Positions 1 to 8,621 are shown, numbered from the stretch's first letter. The stretch is 35,198 nucleotides of DNA from GCA-002722245 sp964230605 (GCA_964230605.1 CAXRIN010000053.1:1-35198), one strand, 5' to 3'. A program made the numbers and translations. Notes: generated by a model from the letters alone, not told the origin.

Positions 1-22
1 GATTTTGGTTTTTGTTAATGAA

Positions 23-66
23 TCCCCTCAGCCTTCGGCAGTTCCCCTTAAGAAGAGGAGCGATTG
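23..66. repeat. REP-like palindromic repeat, left copy
   Basis: Two adjacent hairpins can be drawn. A short one is GCC-TTC-GGC at 31-39. A longer imperfect one lies at 42-60, where TTCCCCTT pairs with AAGAGGAG. The element starts TCCCCTCAG and ends GGAGCGATTG. The same order of parts, in the same orientation, is found at 35143-35187. The G+C content is far above that of the flanking DNA. It looks like a dispersed intergenic repeat of the REP type; I see no gene in it. Confidence 0.6.
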
Positions 67-163
67 TATTGCCTGAATGTGTTTAGTATACATTTCTTTT
101 AAATATTATTTTCTTGGGAATGTTGTTGTTTTTTAATTCCCTTGGAGGTCTCAGATTACTTGG

Positions 164-234
164 ATGAATATTTATAACAAAATTGTACGTAAAAGGGTAG
201 AAGAGGAAAAGGTCATTTTTGGGGGCTCAAGATG
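164..234 (+). other. Short upstream ORF that may be the displaced N-terminus of the hybrid kinase
   Basis: An ATG at 164 opens a 23-codon reading frame that reads MNIYNKIVRKRVEEEKVIFG, then GSR and a TGA at 232-234. It ends inside the beginning of the kinase frame, in a different phase. A GGAGG lies at 144-148. The junction contains a T5-G5 run (216-225), where a one-base indel would join the two frames into one charged helical N-terminus. It may be a translated leader, a chance ORF, or a real or sequencing frameshift. Confidence 0.25.
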
Positions 235-2000
235 AAATATTAAGGATAAGGATGGAACGTGCGATGGAAAAGTTGCGCGTTATGGAGACTTTACTAGAAA
301 CCAAGGATCGGGAAATTCAGGCATTGAAGAATAAACTCAATGAAAAAAGTGCTGATAAAGACGTTGTTTCTATGATGCTTTCTACCGTTTTGTCGGAGAT
401 TGATGAAGATGGAGGAGATTGGTTTGGAGGCGAATCGAATATGAGTAAAATAAACAGGCTTCAGTCTTTAATTTCAAATTTAAAGAGTAAGAAAAATCAG
501 GCGGAATCTGTAGCTGAAATGAAATCTAGTTTCTTGGCAAATATGAGTCATGAAATTAGAACTCCGATGAATGGAATAATGGGGTTGACAAAATTGTTGC
601 TGAACACGGAATTATCGGAAAAACAAAAGGAATACCTCAGAGCAATTGAATCTAGCTCTGATACGCTTTTGGTCATTATCAACGATATTCTGGATATTTC
701 TAAAATAGAGGCTGGTAAGTTATCGATTGAAAAGAAAGATTTCCTATTCAAAAATCTATTGAGTTCTGTTATTGGAGTTTTTGAAGGGAAAGCGGCTGAA
801 AAGGGAATTCAAATAGTTGCAAGTTATCATGAGAATGAATTACCAGATGTTTTAATGGGGGACTCGGTTAGATTGAACCAAATATTATACAATTTAATAA
901 GTAACGCGGTTAAGTTTACTCCTAGCGGGAGTGTTGAATTAAAAGTATCTCCATTAAGGAGAAATAGTAGCGATATTACTTTGTGTTTTGAAGTTATTGA
1001 TACGGGAATAGGTATGACTAAAGAACAGCAAGGGAAAGTTTTCGATGCTTTTAGTCAAGCGAATTCAAGTACGACGAGGAAGTTCGGAGGTACGGGGTTA
1101 GGGTTGTCTATTGTGAAAAAATTAGTAGAGCTGCAAGGTGGAGAAATTCGAGTGAAAAGTGAGCCTGAGGTTGGTACCTCTTTTTCTTTTCGATTGACTT
1201 ATCCGTATAAATCCATCAACGAATCAAATGTTATTAAGACTGACTCTTTAAGGGTTACAAATTTAACGGATGTTAAGGTTTTATTGGTAGAAGATAACCC
1301 TGTAAATCAGCTTGTAGCAACAGATTTATTAGAAGAGGCGAGTGCTTTGGTTGAAGTAGCTAATAATGGGTTAGAAGGGCTGGAGATGTTTGAGAAAGGA
1401 GAATTTGATATTGTTTTAATGGATATGCAAATGCCTGTTATGGACGGTTATGAAGCGATATCAAATTTGCGTGCTAAAGGTTTTAAAACACCAGTTATTG
1501 CTTTAACAGCACACATTACGGAAACAGAGGTGGAAAAATGCATGCAAGCAGGAGCTGATGAGTATTTATCTAAACCCTACAAGCCACAAGATTTGTATAG
1601 TAAAATTGCAGGGTTGTTGAATGTTGAGAATGTGGAACTTGCTTTAGAGAAAAGAGAAGTTCCTGACAAGATCATTAGTCTTTGGGATAAAAATCATTTA
1701 TTGGAATACGTTGGAGGGAGTGAGAAAATAATGAATAGAATTTTAGATAAGATAAAAAGTGAACTTCCAGAAGATATTAAGGTTTTGATTGAGTTTCAGC
1801 AGGAAAATGATAATCAAAAGTTGGCTGCGGTTTGTCATAAAATGAAACCAAATGTTCAAATGTTAGGGAATAGTAATTTGTATAACCTAATTGTTCAAAT
1901 GGAATTGGATGCTAAAAGCAACGATGATTTTGAAGAAATGCCTGAAAGAGTAGGGCTTTTAATTATTGATTTGAAACAACTTATTGAAGAGTTAGATTAG
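219..2000 (+). CDS. Cytoplasmic hybrid sensor histidine kinase (HisKA-HATPase-REC-HPt)
   Basis: A 593-residue multistep phosphorelay protein with no membrane segment or signal peptide, so it should act in the cytoplasm. The N-terminal ~100 residues are charged and helical. The HisKA phosphoacceptor is H111 in SHEIRTPMNG. The ATPase domain has its N-box Asn at N229, DTGIG at 261-265 and GTGLG at 291-295. A receiver domain follows with D402 (MDMQMP) and K452. The C-terminus is a histidine phosphotransfer domain with H540 in the motif HKMKPNVQMLG. All key residues are present, so phosphate can in principle pass H-D-H within one chain to an unlinked regulator. The start shown is TTG at 219, preceded by AGAGGAAAAGG; the first in-frame ATG is at 252. 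An ORF in another frame at 164-234 raises the chance of a frameshift. TACATTTC at 89-96 is a near-consensus promoter element. It is convergent with the next gene, with the ends 2 bases apart. The signal sensed is unknown. Confidence 0.93.
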   Translation: MGAQDEILRIRMERAMEKLRVMETLLETKDREIQALKNKLNEKSADKDVVSMMLSTVLSEIDEDGGDWFGGESNMSKINRLQSLISNLKSKKNQAESVAEMKSSFLANMSHEIRTPMNGIMGLTKLLLNTELSEKQKEYLRAIESSSDTLLVIINDILDISKIEAGKLSIEKKDFLFKNLLSSVIGVFEGKAAEKGIQIVASYHENELPDVLMGDSVRLNQILYNLISNAVKFTPSGSVELKVSPLRRNSSDITLCFEVIDTGIGMTKEQQGKVFDAFSQANSSTTRKFGGTGLGLSIVKKLVELQGGEIRVKSEPEVGTSFSFRLTYPYKSINESNVIKTDSLRVTNLTDVKVLLVEDNPVNQLVATDLLEEASALVEVANNGLEGLEMFEKGEFDIVLMDMQMPVMDGYEAISNLRAKGFKTPVIALTAHITETEVEKCMQAGADEYLSKPYKPQDLYSKIAGLLNVENVELALEKREVPDKIISLWDKNHLLEYVGGSEKIMNRILDKIKSELPEDIKVLIEFQQENDNQKLAAVCHKMKPNVQMLGNSNLYNLIVQMELDAKSNDDFEEMPERVGLLIIDLKQLIEELD

Positions 2001-2002
2001 TT

Positions 2003-4405
2003 TTAGTAATCTGAATCACTTCTTGATTCTCTCTTGAATTTCTTATTGCCAGATTTGTTTACAGTTTGACCAAATGAGTAATTAAAGCCTATCCAAACAA
2101 GCTGAGATTCGTAACGATACCTTACTTCTCTGAACCAACCATCAGTATCTACATTAATTCCAAAACGTCTCGTTCTAAATACATCTGTAAGTCTCAGGCT
2201 TACAGCACCTTTACTTTTCAATACTTTGTGTTTTAATGATAAATCTGAACCACCTCGAGGAATAACTTTTCCTACAACGGCTAGTCTTGATGAGTTGAAA
2301 TCACCAGTCCATGTTAGGTTGGTTTTTTCACTAAGTTTGAATTGAAAGTTAGCTTTCAAATCGTATCCGAAATATTCAGCATAATAACCTTCTCGGAAAT
2401 TTTCGCCATCAACCCATGTATTGTAAAAGGTGGCTGACATATTGGATTTAAGCCATTTGTTGAATTTATAGTTTGTGAATAATTCCAAGCCTAATGTTTG
2501 GTGGTAATTAAAGTTAGACCATAATATTGTTGATACTCCTGCTGAATCTGTAAAGCTTAAACGTCCAATTCTATCATCTCTGTACTGATGGAAAAGTGTT
2601 CCGTTGAATACGAGTTTATTTCCTATGTTTAAGTAAGAAATTTCACTCATGTGACTTTTTTCAGGGACTAAATCAGCATTTCCTTGTCTGAGCGTAAAAG
2701 GATCGGAGTAACTAGGTATTGGGTTTAATTGTCCTCCTTGCGGACGTTTAATTCTTTTACTGTAGCTAATTGTTAGCGATTTTGTTTCACTATAGTTTTT
2801 TACAATAGATGCGCTTGGGAATAGGTTAAAGAGGTTTTTGCTATAATCACCTAATGATGTTTTTGATATGATTTCGGAATATTCTGCCCTTAATCCAGTA
2901 GAGAATTGAATTTTTTTGTTACCAAAGTTTACTAAGCCATATGCCGCATATACATTCTCTCCATAATCAAGGTTATTCGTGAACTCTTCCAGAGTATTAT
3001 ATTCAGCCAAACTTGGACTGAATTCTGCTAATGTATAATCCTCTTTAAAACCTCTATTCGCTGATTTTAATCCAGATTCCAGTGTGAAATATTTTCCTTT
3101 AACGGTATCGTTATCTGCCTTTAGGATAGGGAATGTGGCATCTAGTTGATTAACCCAAGTTTGGGCCTCAAATTGTTTGTTTTCTTTTTGTAATAAATAA
3201 CTTTCGATGAAAGTATTTTCACGAGGATTGTTTGCTCCGTTTACTCTGGATAAAATAATAAAGGAGTTTCCTTTTTTTGTTTTAGAGCTTAAACTAACTT
3301 GCCCTGTTCCTCCCAATCTGTTTCCATTTGAGTGAGAAGTTCTCTCTGTAAAATCAATAGACTCGTCATTGTAGTTCCATAGGAAGTCAGAGCTATCTGT
3401 TTCCAAGAAATACATTTGAGTTAAGTTTCCTTCTACGGATAACTTAGTTGTTTTATTGATGGCATAACCAATATTTAGGTTTGCATTATGACTAGGTTTT
3501 CTTCGAATACCATCTTTGTAATTTTGGAAAATGGTAAAGCTGTCTGGTAAGGCATATAAACCATCACTAGTTCTTCTGTTCCAGTAAGTACCGTCTGCAT
3601 AGCTGTAAGAGGTATTTAAGCTCCATTTGTTTTTATTTAAGTTTAGGGAAATTTGAGCATTAACTTTGTCGTAAGTACTGTAGGATATATTTGTATTCCC
3701 TTGGTATCCTTTCTTTTTTTCTTTCTTTAAAACAATATTAATTATTCCTCCAATTCCTTCAGGATCGTATTTGGCAGAAGGAACAGTAATTACTTCAATG
3801 GTTTCGATAGAGTTAGCTGGAAGCTGATTAATAACAACAGTAATGTCGTCAGCTGTGAACCCGGCAGGCTTTCCATCTATTAAAACTCTTATGTTGCTGT
3901 TTCCTCTTAAACTTACCGTTCCAGCGTCGTCCACATCAACAGAAGGGAGGTTGTTTAAAACATCAACAGCTGTTCCTCCTGCATCGGCACCAGTTGCTTT
4001 GACGTCAAATGTTTTTTTTGCAGGTTCAATTTTAACGGCTGCCCTTTCAACCTCAATTGTAACTTCATCAGCAACAATTCCTGACGTTGTTAATTCAATT
4101 CTTGAGAAGGATTTTTTTGTTGTTTTGGCATTTAGGTCAAAAATCTCTGTTTTGAACTCTGAATGAGCAAGTGATTGAAATGATATGTAATATTTGCCAA
4201 AAGGGATTTCTGTTATCGAGAAGCTACCATTTTCTTCTGCAATAGTTCCATTTACGATTGAATCGTTTTGAGAATAAAGTACAACATTGCAAAAAGGTAC
4301 TGGTGTTTGATCATCTTTGTCAATGATTTTTCCAGACACTTTTCCTGTTTGAGCTTGAATTAAAACAGTTGAGAAAACAAATGTTAACCAAAAAACAATT
4401 CGCAT
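2003..4405 (-). CDS. TonB-receptor-like outer membrane beta-barrel protein with carboxypeptidase-regulatory-like N-domain
   Basis: An 800-residue outer-membrane protein. A signal peptide ends near residue 19 (LIQAQ). A carboxypeptidase-regulatory-like beta-sandwich follows at ~22-105 (KVSGKIIDKD). Next is a plug-like domain at ~120-230, containing LRGNSNIRVLIDGKP and PSAKYDPEGIGGIINIVLKK. The rest is a long aromatic-rich barrel. This is the architecture of the Bacteroidota outer-membrane barrel family 3, which is related to TonB-dependent receptors. No SusD-like partner is present, so a polysaccharide-uptake role is not supported, and the substrate is unknown. The chain ends in a basic/serine tail (KKFKRESRSDSDY) rather than a terminal aromatic strand. 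It lies 3 bases downstream of another outer-membrane gene and is probably co-transcribed with it. Confidence 0.85.
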   Translation of the reverse strand: MRIVFWLTFVFSTVLIQAQTGKVSGKIIDKDDQTPVPFCNVVLYSQNDSIVNGTIAEENGSFSITEIPFGKYYISFQSLAHSEFKTEIFDLNAKTTKKSFSRIELTTSGIVADEVTIEVERAAVKIEPAKKTFDVKATGADAGGTAVDVLNNLPSVDVDDAGTVSLRGNSNIRVLIDGKPAGFTADDITVVINQLPANSIETIEVITVPSAKYDPEGIGGIINIVLKKEKKKGYQGNTNISYSTYDKVNAQISLNLNKNKWSLNTSYSYADGTYWNRRTSDGLYALPDSFTIFQNYKDGIRRKPSHNANLNIGYAINKTTKLSVEGNLTQMYFLETDSSDFLWNYNDESIDFTERTSHSNGNRLGGTGQVSLSSKTKKGNSFIILSRVNGANNPRENTFIESYLLQKENKQFEAQTWVNQLDATFPILKADNDTVKGKYFTLESGLKSANRGFKEDYTLAEFSPSLAEYNTLEEFTNNLDYGENVYAAYGLVNFGNKKIQFSTGLRAEYSEIISKTSLGDYSKNLFNLFPSASIVKNYSETKSLTISYSKRIKRPQGGQLNPIPSYSDPFTLRQGNADLVPEKSHMSEISYLNIGNKLVFNGTLFHQYRDDRIGRLSFTDSAGVSTILWSNFNYHQTLGLELFTNYKFNKWLKSNMSATFYNTWVDGENFREGYYAEYFGYDLKANFQFKLSEKTNLTWTGDFNSSRLAVVGKVIPRGGSDLSLKHKVLKSKGAVSLRLTDVFRTRRFGINVDTDGWFREVRYRYESQLVWIGFNYSFGQTVNKSGNKKFKRESRSDSDY

Positions 4406-4408
4406 AAT

Positions 4409-5074
4409 TTACTTTTTGTAAAATCTTAAACGAAGTCCAGCACGAAATGATATCATGTAGTTGGGATTAATTAAATCCTCTTTTCTAAACATTAGGGTAT
4501 GCTGGATAGAAGGTTCTAAGAATAATTTTAGCATCCTTGTTAAGGAAATATCACTTCCGATAATAAATTCAAAATGAAGGTCTTGGAATTTAAAGTTCGT
4601 ATTAAGAGTTGAATCTACTGCAAGGTACGTTTCAGGTTCTTCAAATATTTCTGATTTAACAAATAGCTCCTCCATTGAAAACATTGGGATAAATCTAAAA
4701 GTGTAATAGGATTTAGATTTTAATCGCGAACTATTTGAGTACAATTCGATTCCAATAGGGAAATTGATGTATTTAACTTCCGATTCAGCAAAACAAGAGT
4801 TATCTGGTAAATCGCAAACAGAGTGAAATTGTTTGTCGTTATTGATGTATGTTTCAATGTAGTGTGCACCAATTTTAACGTTTAAACTATTACTTAGTGA
4901 AGTCCCATAATCGATTCCTCCAGAATAATATGGTTGATTTTGAACTGGGATTGTTTTATAATTTGAAAGTGCCGAAACCTGACCGTAGTATGTCCAGCTA
5001 AAATATTCAAACCTTTGTCCGAAGACTGTTGAACCTATAAACAACCCTAAAAGCAAAATAAACTTAGTCTTCAT
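4409..5074 (-). CDS. Predicted outer membrane beta-barrel protein
   Basis: A 221-residue protein with a signal peptide ending at VFGQ (about residue 19). It has alternating hydrophobic and polar strands with many aromatics and ends in LRLRFYKK, all typical of a small 8-10 stranded outer-membrane barrel. Two cysteines about 6 residues apart near residue 90 (CDLPDNSC) could form a disulfide in an external loop. It is the first gene of a two-gene unit with the 800-residue barrel receptor, spaced by 3 bases, so the two probably act together. No specific family or ligand can be named. Confidence 0.7.
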   Translation of the reverse strand: MKTKFILLLGLFIGSTVFGQRFEYFSWTYYGQVSALSNYKTIPVQNQPYYSGGIDYGTSLSNSLNVKIGAHYIETYINNDKQFHSVCDLPDNSCFAESEVKYINFPIGIELYSNSSRLKSKSYYTFRFIPMFSMEELFVKSEIFEEPETYLAVDSTLNTNFKFQDLHFEFIIGSDISLTRMLKLFLEPSIQHTLMFRKEDLINPNYMISFRAGLRLRFYKK

Positions 5075-5137
5075 TGTTTCCCCGTTACATAACCAAGATA
5101 TGTATAATTAAATGATTAAGGACAGATGAAATGTTTT

Positions 5138-5184
5138 AAACAATTCAGACTCAATTGTTAATTACTTGTTTAAATTGTTAATAA
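5138..5184. promoter_or_regulatory. Repeated AATTGTTAAT motifs in a divergent promoter region
   Basis: The 159-base region between two divergent transcription units holds AATTGTTAATTA at 5153-5164 and AATTGTTAATAA at 5173-5184. These are direct repeats exactly 20 bases apart, about two helical turns. AAACAATT at 5138-5145 is a partial copy on the other strand. The spacing suggests a binding site for a dimeric or tandem regulator controlling one or both units. In a region this AT-rich, chance similarity cannot be excluded. Confidence 0.35.
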
Positions 5185-5233
5185 CTACAATTCATTTCAC
5201 CAGCTTATCACTCTTTATTCTTAATTTAAGGGA

Positions 5234-6202
5234 ATGTTAAAAAGCTTAACGTCAATAAGGATTTTTGTAGTTTTTTTACTGAGTGTGATTTGCAGCTTTG
5301 GTATTCAAGTGCTGGATTTACCCATTGATTTGTTTTATGCTTGGGTGATTTCATTTAGTTTTTTAATTCTTTTAATGGAAGTAGGGCGCTTGATTGTGAA
5401 CCAAGTGGTAAAAAAGGAACGTGGAACTTTTTTGATTTTTGGATTCTCTTACTTAGTTTTTTCATTTGTCGTAGCTTCTGTTTTTATTAGTTTCTTGACT
5501 TTAGAGCAGGAGGTGTTGAAGAAGATTCAACTTTACTTGGGGTTAATGGTCTTAACGATTGGTGTTTTCCAAGGGGTTTATTTTTGGATTAGGAAAAATG
5601 CTCAAGAGCGGGTTAGGTTGGTTAAAGAAAAGCAGCGTTATTTACAGCATAGTTTTAATGCATTAAAATCTCAGAATGTAATTGAGTTTTTACAAGAGTC
5701 TCTTTCAAATACAGCAGAATTAATTCATAAGGATGAAGAAAAAGCTTTGGTTCAAATCGAAAAACTAACTTCCATTTTAAGGTATTTATTGCAAAGTAGA
5801 GATGAGCGATTTGTGAAGTTAGGGGATGAGTTGAGTAATGTTAAGGAGTATTGTGAATTAGCTGAAATTCAGTTTGATAATAAGGTTGAGTTAAATATTA
5901 ATATTAGTGATGGTTTTTATAATACTCAAATTCCGCCGCTCGTTTTTCAGTTGATATTGGATAATCAATTTAAGGTTTTTACAAGTAGAAATGAACCTGT
6001 TTTGAAAATTGAAGTTTATATCGAAAATAATAAGTTCGTGGTCGTTAAAACCTCATTGCCAATGGCAGAGAATGTTAGTAAAAATGAAAAGTTTATCAAC
6101 AATTTAAAACAACGCTATCAGTTATATAATAAGGCTTCCGGAGTTTCGGAGTTGAGTACTACCAGCGAATATTTTGTTAAGTTTCCACTTGTAGCAGGCT
6201 AA
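5234..6202 (+). CDS. Degenerate LytS-type membrane histidine kinase (probable pseudokinase)
   Basis: A 322-residue protein with four membrane segments near residues 8-25, 33-52, 66-88 and 98-118, then a cytoplasmic part related to the LytS/YehU His_kinase family. The family backbone is visible: LKSQ...FL..SL at 144-158, ILRYLL at 181-186, then EL..VKEYCELAEIQF and IPPL at 233-236. The phosphoacceptor His expected in the family motif NPHFLFN is replaced by Glu at 151. The N-box keeps one Asn (N244, DNQF), but the glycine-rich ATP-lid motifs are missing. It therefore probably neither autophosphorylates nor binds ATP normally, and may be a membrane signal transducer or scaffold. No LytTR response regulator is adjacent. 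The next gene starts directly after its stop, implying translational coupling with the PrsW-type protease. The ATG at 5234 follows AAGGGA. Confidence 0.7.
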   Translation: MLKSLTSIRIFVVFLLSVICSFGIQVLDLPIDLFYAWVISFSFLILLMEVGRLIVNQVVKKERGTFLIFGFSYLVFSFVVASVFISFLTLEQEVLKKIQLYLGLMVLTIGVFQGVYFWIRKNAQERVRLVKEKQRYLQHSFNALKSQNVIEFLQESLSNTAELIHKDEEKALVQIEKLTSILRYLLQSRDERFVKLGDELSNVKEYCELAEIQFDNKVELNINISDGFYNTQIPPLVFQLILDNQFKVFTSRNEPVLKIEVYIENNKFVVVKTSLPMAENVSKNEKFINNLKQRYQLYNKASGVSELSTTSEYFVKFPLVAG

Positions 6203-8209
6203 TTGAAAAAGTTTCTTACATATGTTTTTCCCGTTACTATAGCCCTTGTTTTAGTAGTGAATTTTATTTTCCCTGATCCTCAGTATGATTCATTAGAGGA
6301 TGAGTTGGATGATTATATTGTATTAGGGGATGTACAAAATCAAAACATTACTTATTGGAAACTTTTACAGGAAGATCCTACGAATGTTGGCTACCACTTT
6401 AATTTTATTCGCACGCATTTTCAATTACCTCCTGATGGAGAGGATAATAAACATGGCTATTTCATGACGGATAATCAAGTGATCGACTTTTACAGGGGAT
6501 TGCTTAGTAATGAGAAAAGAGCTGTTACAGATATTGGTAAGTTTGGTAGGGGAATGTGTTTTTACCACACAGGTTATTATGATGAGGCGAGAGGGAGTTT
6601 TGCGAATATATATAACCAGCAAATGCCATATCTTAATTATATCTATGGACGTTATTTCTTTTTTGCAAATTTTGAAACGGCAACTCAATATCTTCAAAAA
6701 GAAATCATTTTAAATGAGGATAACCCATTAGCATATGAAGATTTATCCAAAACCTATTTAAGGTTTGAGAAACCCTATGAATTGTATGCTTTTTTGCAAA
6801 CACCAAATGCTTTGAAATATGCTACAAATAAAGCAAAGAGGTATGCTTTTTTTAAAGTGAAGAATATCCGACAGTACATCAAATCTATCTTTTCAAGATT
6901 TTTTGAAGGGATAAACACTTTTGGTTTTATTGGGGCTTTAATGATTTTGATTGTTTGGTTTGTTTATTTGATGCTTATTCATAAGTACCTGAAAAAACGA
7001 TTAGGTTTAGCAATTATAGTTTTGATTCTAGGAATGGTTTTCGCTTTTGGGACTTCTCTGTTAACCGATTTCAATTCTTATGTTTTAGGATTTAATTTAA
7101 AGGATGAATTCTTTAATGATTTTCTTTATTGTGTTGTTGGGATTGGCGCAATAGAGGAGTTGGTTAAAATTATTCCGCTACTGTTAGTGATGGCTTTTAG
7201 TAAAAAGCTGAAAGAGCCAATTGATTTTGTAGTTTTTGCTTCAATTTCGGCACTAGGATTCGCTTTTATTGAGAATTTAATTTATTTCGATGAAGGTGGG
7301 TTGAAAACTATTCAGGGTAGATCTTTATCTGCAACCGTAACTCATTTATTTAACAGTTCATTAATAGCTTATGGGGTAGCATTAGGGAAGTTTACCAAAA
7401 AGAAAAATTGGATAAAGCAGTTCTTCTTATTCTACTTAATGGCTTCTTTGTTTCATGGATTTTATGATTTTTGGTTGATTAATAGTCTGGCTCGCACTTT
7501 CAGTTTTATTACGTTTATTTGGCTTCTGGCGAGTATGGTTGTGTGGGTTTCTGTTATTAATAACTGCTTGAATAACAGTTATAATCGAAAGATTATTTGG
7601 ACTTATAATCCAGGTAGATTGAATAGCTATTTATTATTTGGTTTATCAGCTATTTTCCTTTTTGAATTTGTAATGATTGGTTGGAAATTTGGGGCTGATG
7701 TAGCTAATACAGAATTGAAAAAGGATTTCTCTTCAGGACTTTTCCTCTTAATTTTCCTAACCACTAAACTCAGTAAGTTTGATGTAATTCCTAATTATTG
7801 GGCGCCTTTAAAGTTTTGGGATTGGAATACACTATACAGTATTCCAAGAGTTGAAGTGAAGAAGTTTAAATTAGGAGAAATAATAGGTGCTAAAGTAAAG
7901 TTTGATGCTTATGGAGAGTATGGAGCTTTGAAAAAGCATTTTCCAATCACTGGGGAGGTTGCTAAACGAGAGTTATTATCATGGGAGAAAGATTGGTATT
8001 TGATTAAGTTAGATGAGCCTTTGGTTATTGCTTGGAAGAAGCATTATTTCATTTTGGTCAAAACAAAAGATGAAAATGAGATTTTCCTACGTCGACAAAA
8101 GCAACCGGTTCAAATTAGACTTGTTGGTAAAATTGAAGATTTAGCTAAAGAGCGAAAGCGAAAACGTGATTTTTTGTTTGTTGATTTAGCGATTGCATCT
8201 CGTGTGTAA
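6203..8209 (+). CDS. PrsW-family intramembrane metalloprotease with TPR-like and C-terminal beta domains
   Basis: A 668-residue membrane protein. The PrsW signature is complete: EE..K at 318-322 (EELVK), GFAFIEN with E357 and N358, H381 and H418. These are the presumed metal-binding and catalytic residues of the PrsW/CPBP superfamily. An N-terminal membrane segment (~7-24) is followed by a ~200-residue helical, aromatic-rich region with TPR-like spacing (~45-215). The membrane core spans ~235-500. A ~130-residue soluble beta-rich domain closes the protein. Bacillus PrsW is about 220 residues and cleaves the anti-sigma factor RsiW, so this protein has large extra sensing or substrate-binding parts. 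The start is TTG at 6203, immediately after the upstream stop; there is no nearby in-frame ATG. No anti-sigma factor is encoded next to it, so the substrate is unknown. Confidence 0.85.
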   Translation: MKKFLTYVFPVTIALVLVVNFIFPDPQYDSLEDELDDYIVLGDVQNQNITYWKLLQEDPTNVGYHFNFIRTHFQLPPDGEDNKHGYFMTDNQVIDFYRGLLSNEKRAVTDIGKFGRGMCFYHTGYYDEARGSFANIYNQQMPYLNYIYGRYFFFANFETATQYLQKEIILNEDNPLAYEDLSKTYLRFEKPYELYAFLQTPNALKYATNKAKRYAFFKVKNIRQYIKSIFSRFFEGINTFGFIGALMILIVWFVYLMLIHKYLKKRLGLAIIVLILGMVFAFGTSLLTDFNSYVLGFNLKDEFFNDFLYCVVGIGAIEELVKIIPLLLVMAFSKKLKEPIDFVVFASISALGFAFIENLIYFDEGGLKTIQGRSLSATVTHLFNSSLIAYGVALGKFTKKKNWIKQFFLFYLMASLFHGFYDFWLINSLARTFSFITFIWLLASMVVWVSVINNCLNNSYNRKIIWTYNPGRLNSYLLFGLSAIFLFEFVMIGWKFGADVANTELKKDFSSGLFLLIFLTTKLSKFDVIPNYWAPLKFWDWNTLYSIPRVEVKKFKLGEIIGAKVKFDAYGEYGALKKHFPITGEVAKRELLSWEKDWYLIKLDEPLVIAWKKHYFILVKTKDENEIFLRRQKQPVQIRLVGKIEDLAKERKRKRDFLFVDLAIASRV

Positions 8210-8320
8210 AACTTTTTTTTAGATCCTAACTAATAGTTTATCAGGTAGTTTGGTTGTGGATAGGGCTTTATGAGTTGACAGGTAAGATATTCTCTCTTAT
8301 TTTTAACCAAAATCTACGCG

Positions 8321-8530
8321 ATGAGCATAAAAAGTACAGCTGAATACCTGAAAACTTTAGATGAAATTGCTGAAATTGTTGATAAAGAAAATTTAACAAT
8401 TGAGGAGTTAAGGCTTTTAAACCTTAAAAAACTAGCAGTCAAGAAGTTTGAGTTAGCTGAGGTGTCAAAATATCCAGCAGCGGTCGCTTTAATTGATGAT
8501 TTTAAAAAGAGCAAGTTCTTCTTGAACTAA
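8321..8530 (+). CDS. Small helical protein of unknown function
   Basis: A 69-residue acidic/basic helical protein with no signal peptide or cysteine. It is rich in Leu, Lys, Glu and Ile and has heptad-like stretches (TLDEIAEIVDKENLTIEEL), followed by a short C-terminal basic segment. The composition matches real small proteins better than the overlapping antisense frame. It sits alone between the protease gene and the symporter gene, 111 and 91 bases away respectively. I do not recognise a family. It could be a cytoplasmic adaptor or regulator, but nothing in the context shows this. Confidence 0.55.
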   Translation: MSIKSTAEYLKTLDEIAEIVDKENLTIEELRLLNLKKLAVKKFELAEVSKYPAAVALIDDFKKSKFFLN

Positions 8531-8621
8531 AGAGATAATTCACATCTTTTTTCTCAAAACTATTTAGTACCTCATATTTTTCTGGTTTATTATTCCGTTT
8601 ATTTGACTAAAACCTAAGTTT

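Noticed and set aside
2003..5074. SusC/SusD-type polysaccharide uptake locus
   Set aside because: The 800-residue barrel has the regulatory and plug domains, but no SusD-like lipoprotein or glycoside hydrolase is nearby, and the partner is a small barrel.
8314..8514. 66-codon minus-strand frame opposite the small helical protein
   Set aside because: The plus-strand product has a normal soluble-protein composition; the minus-strand one is Ser/Phe-rich and looks like a reverse-complement shadow.
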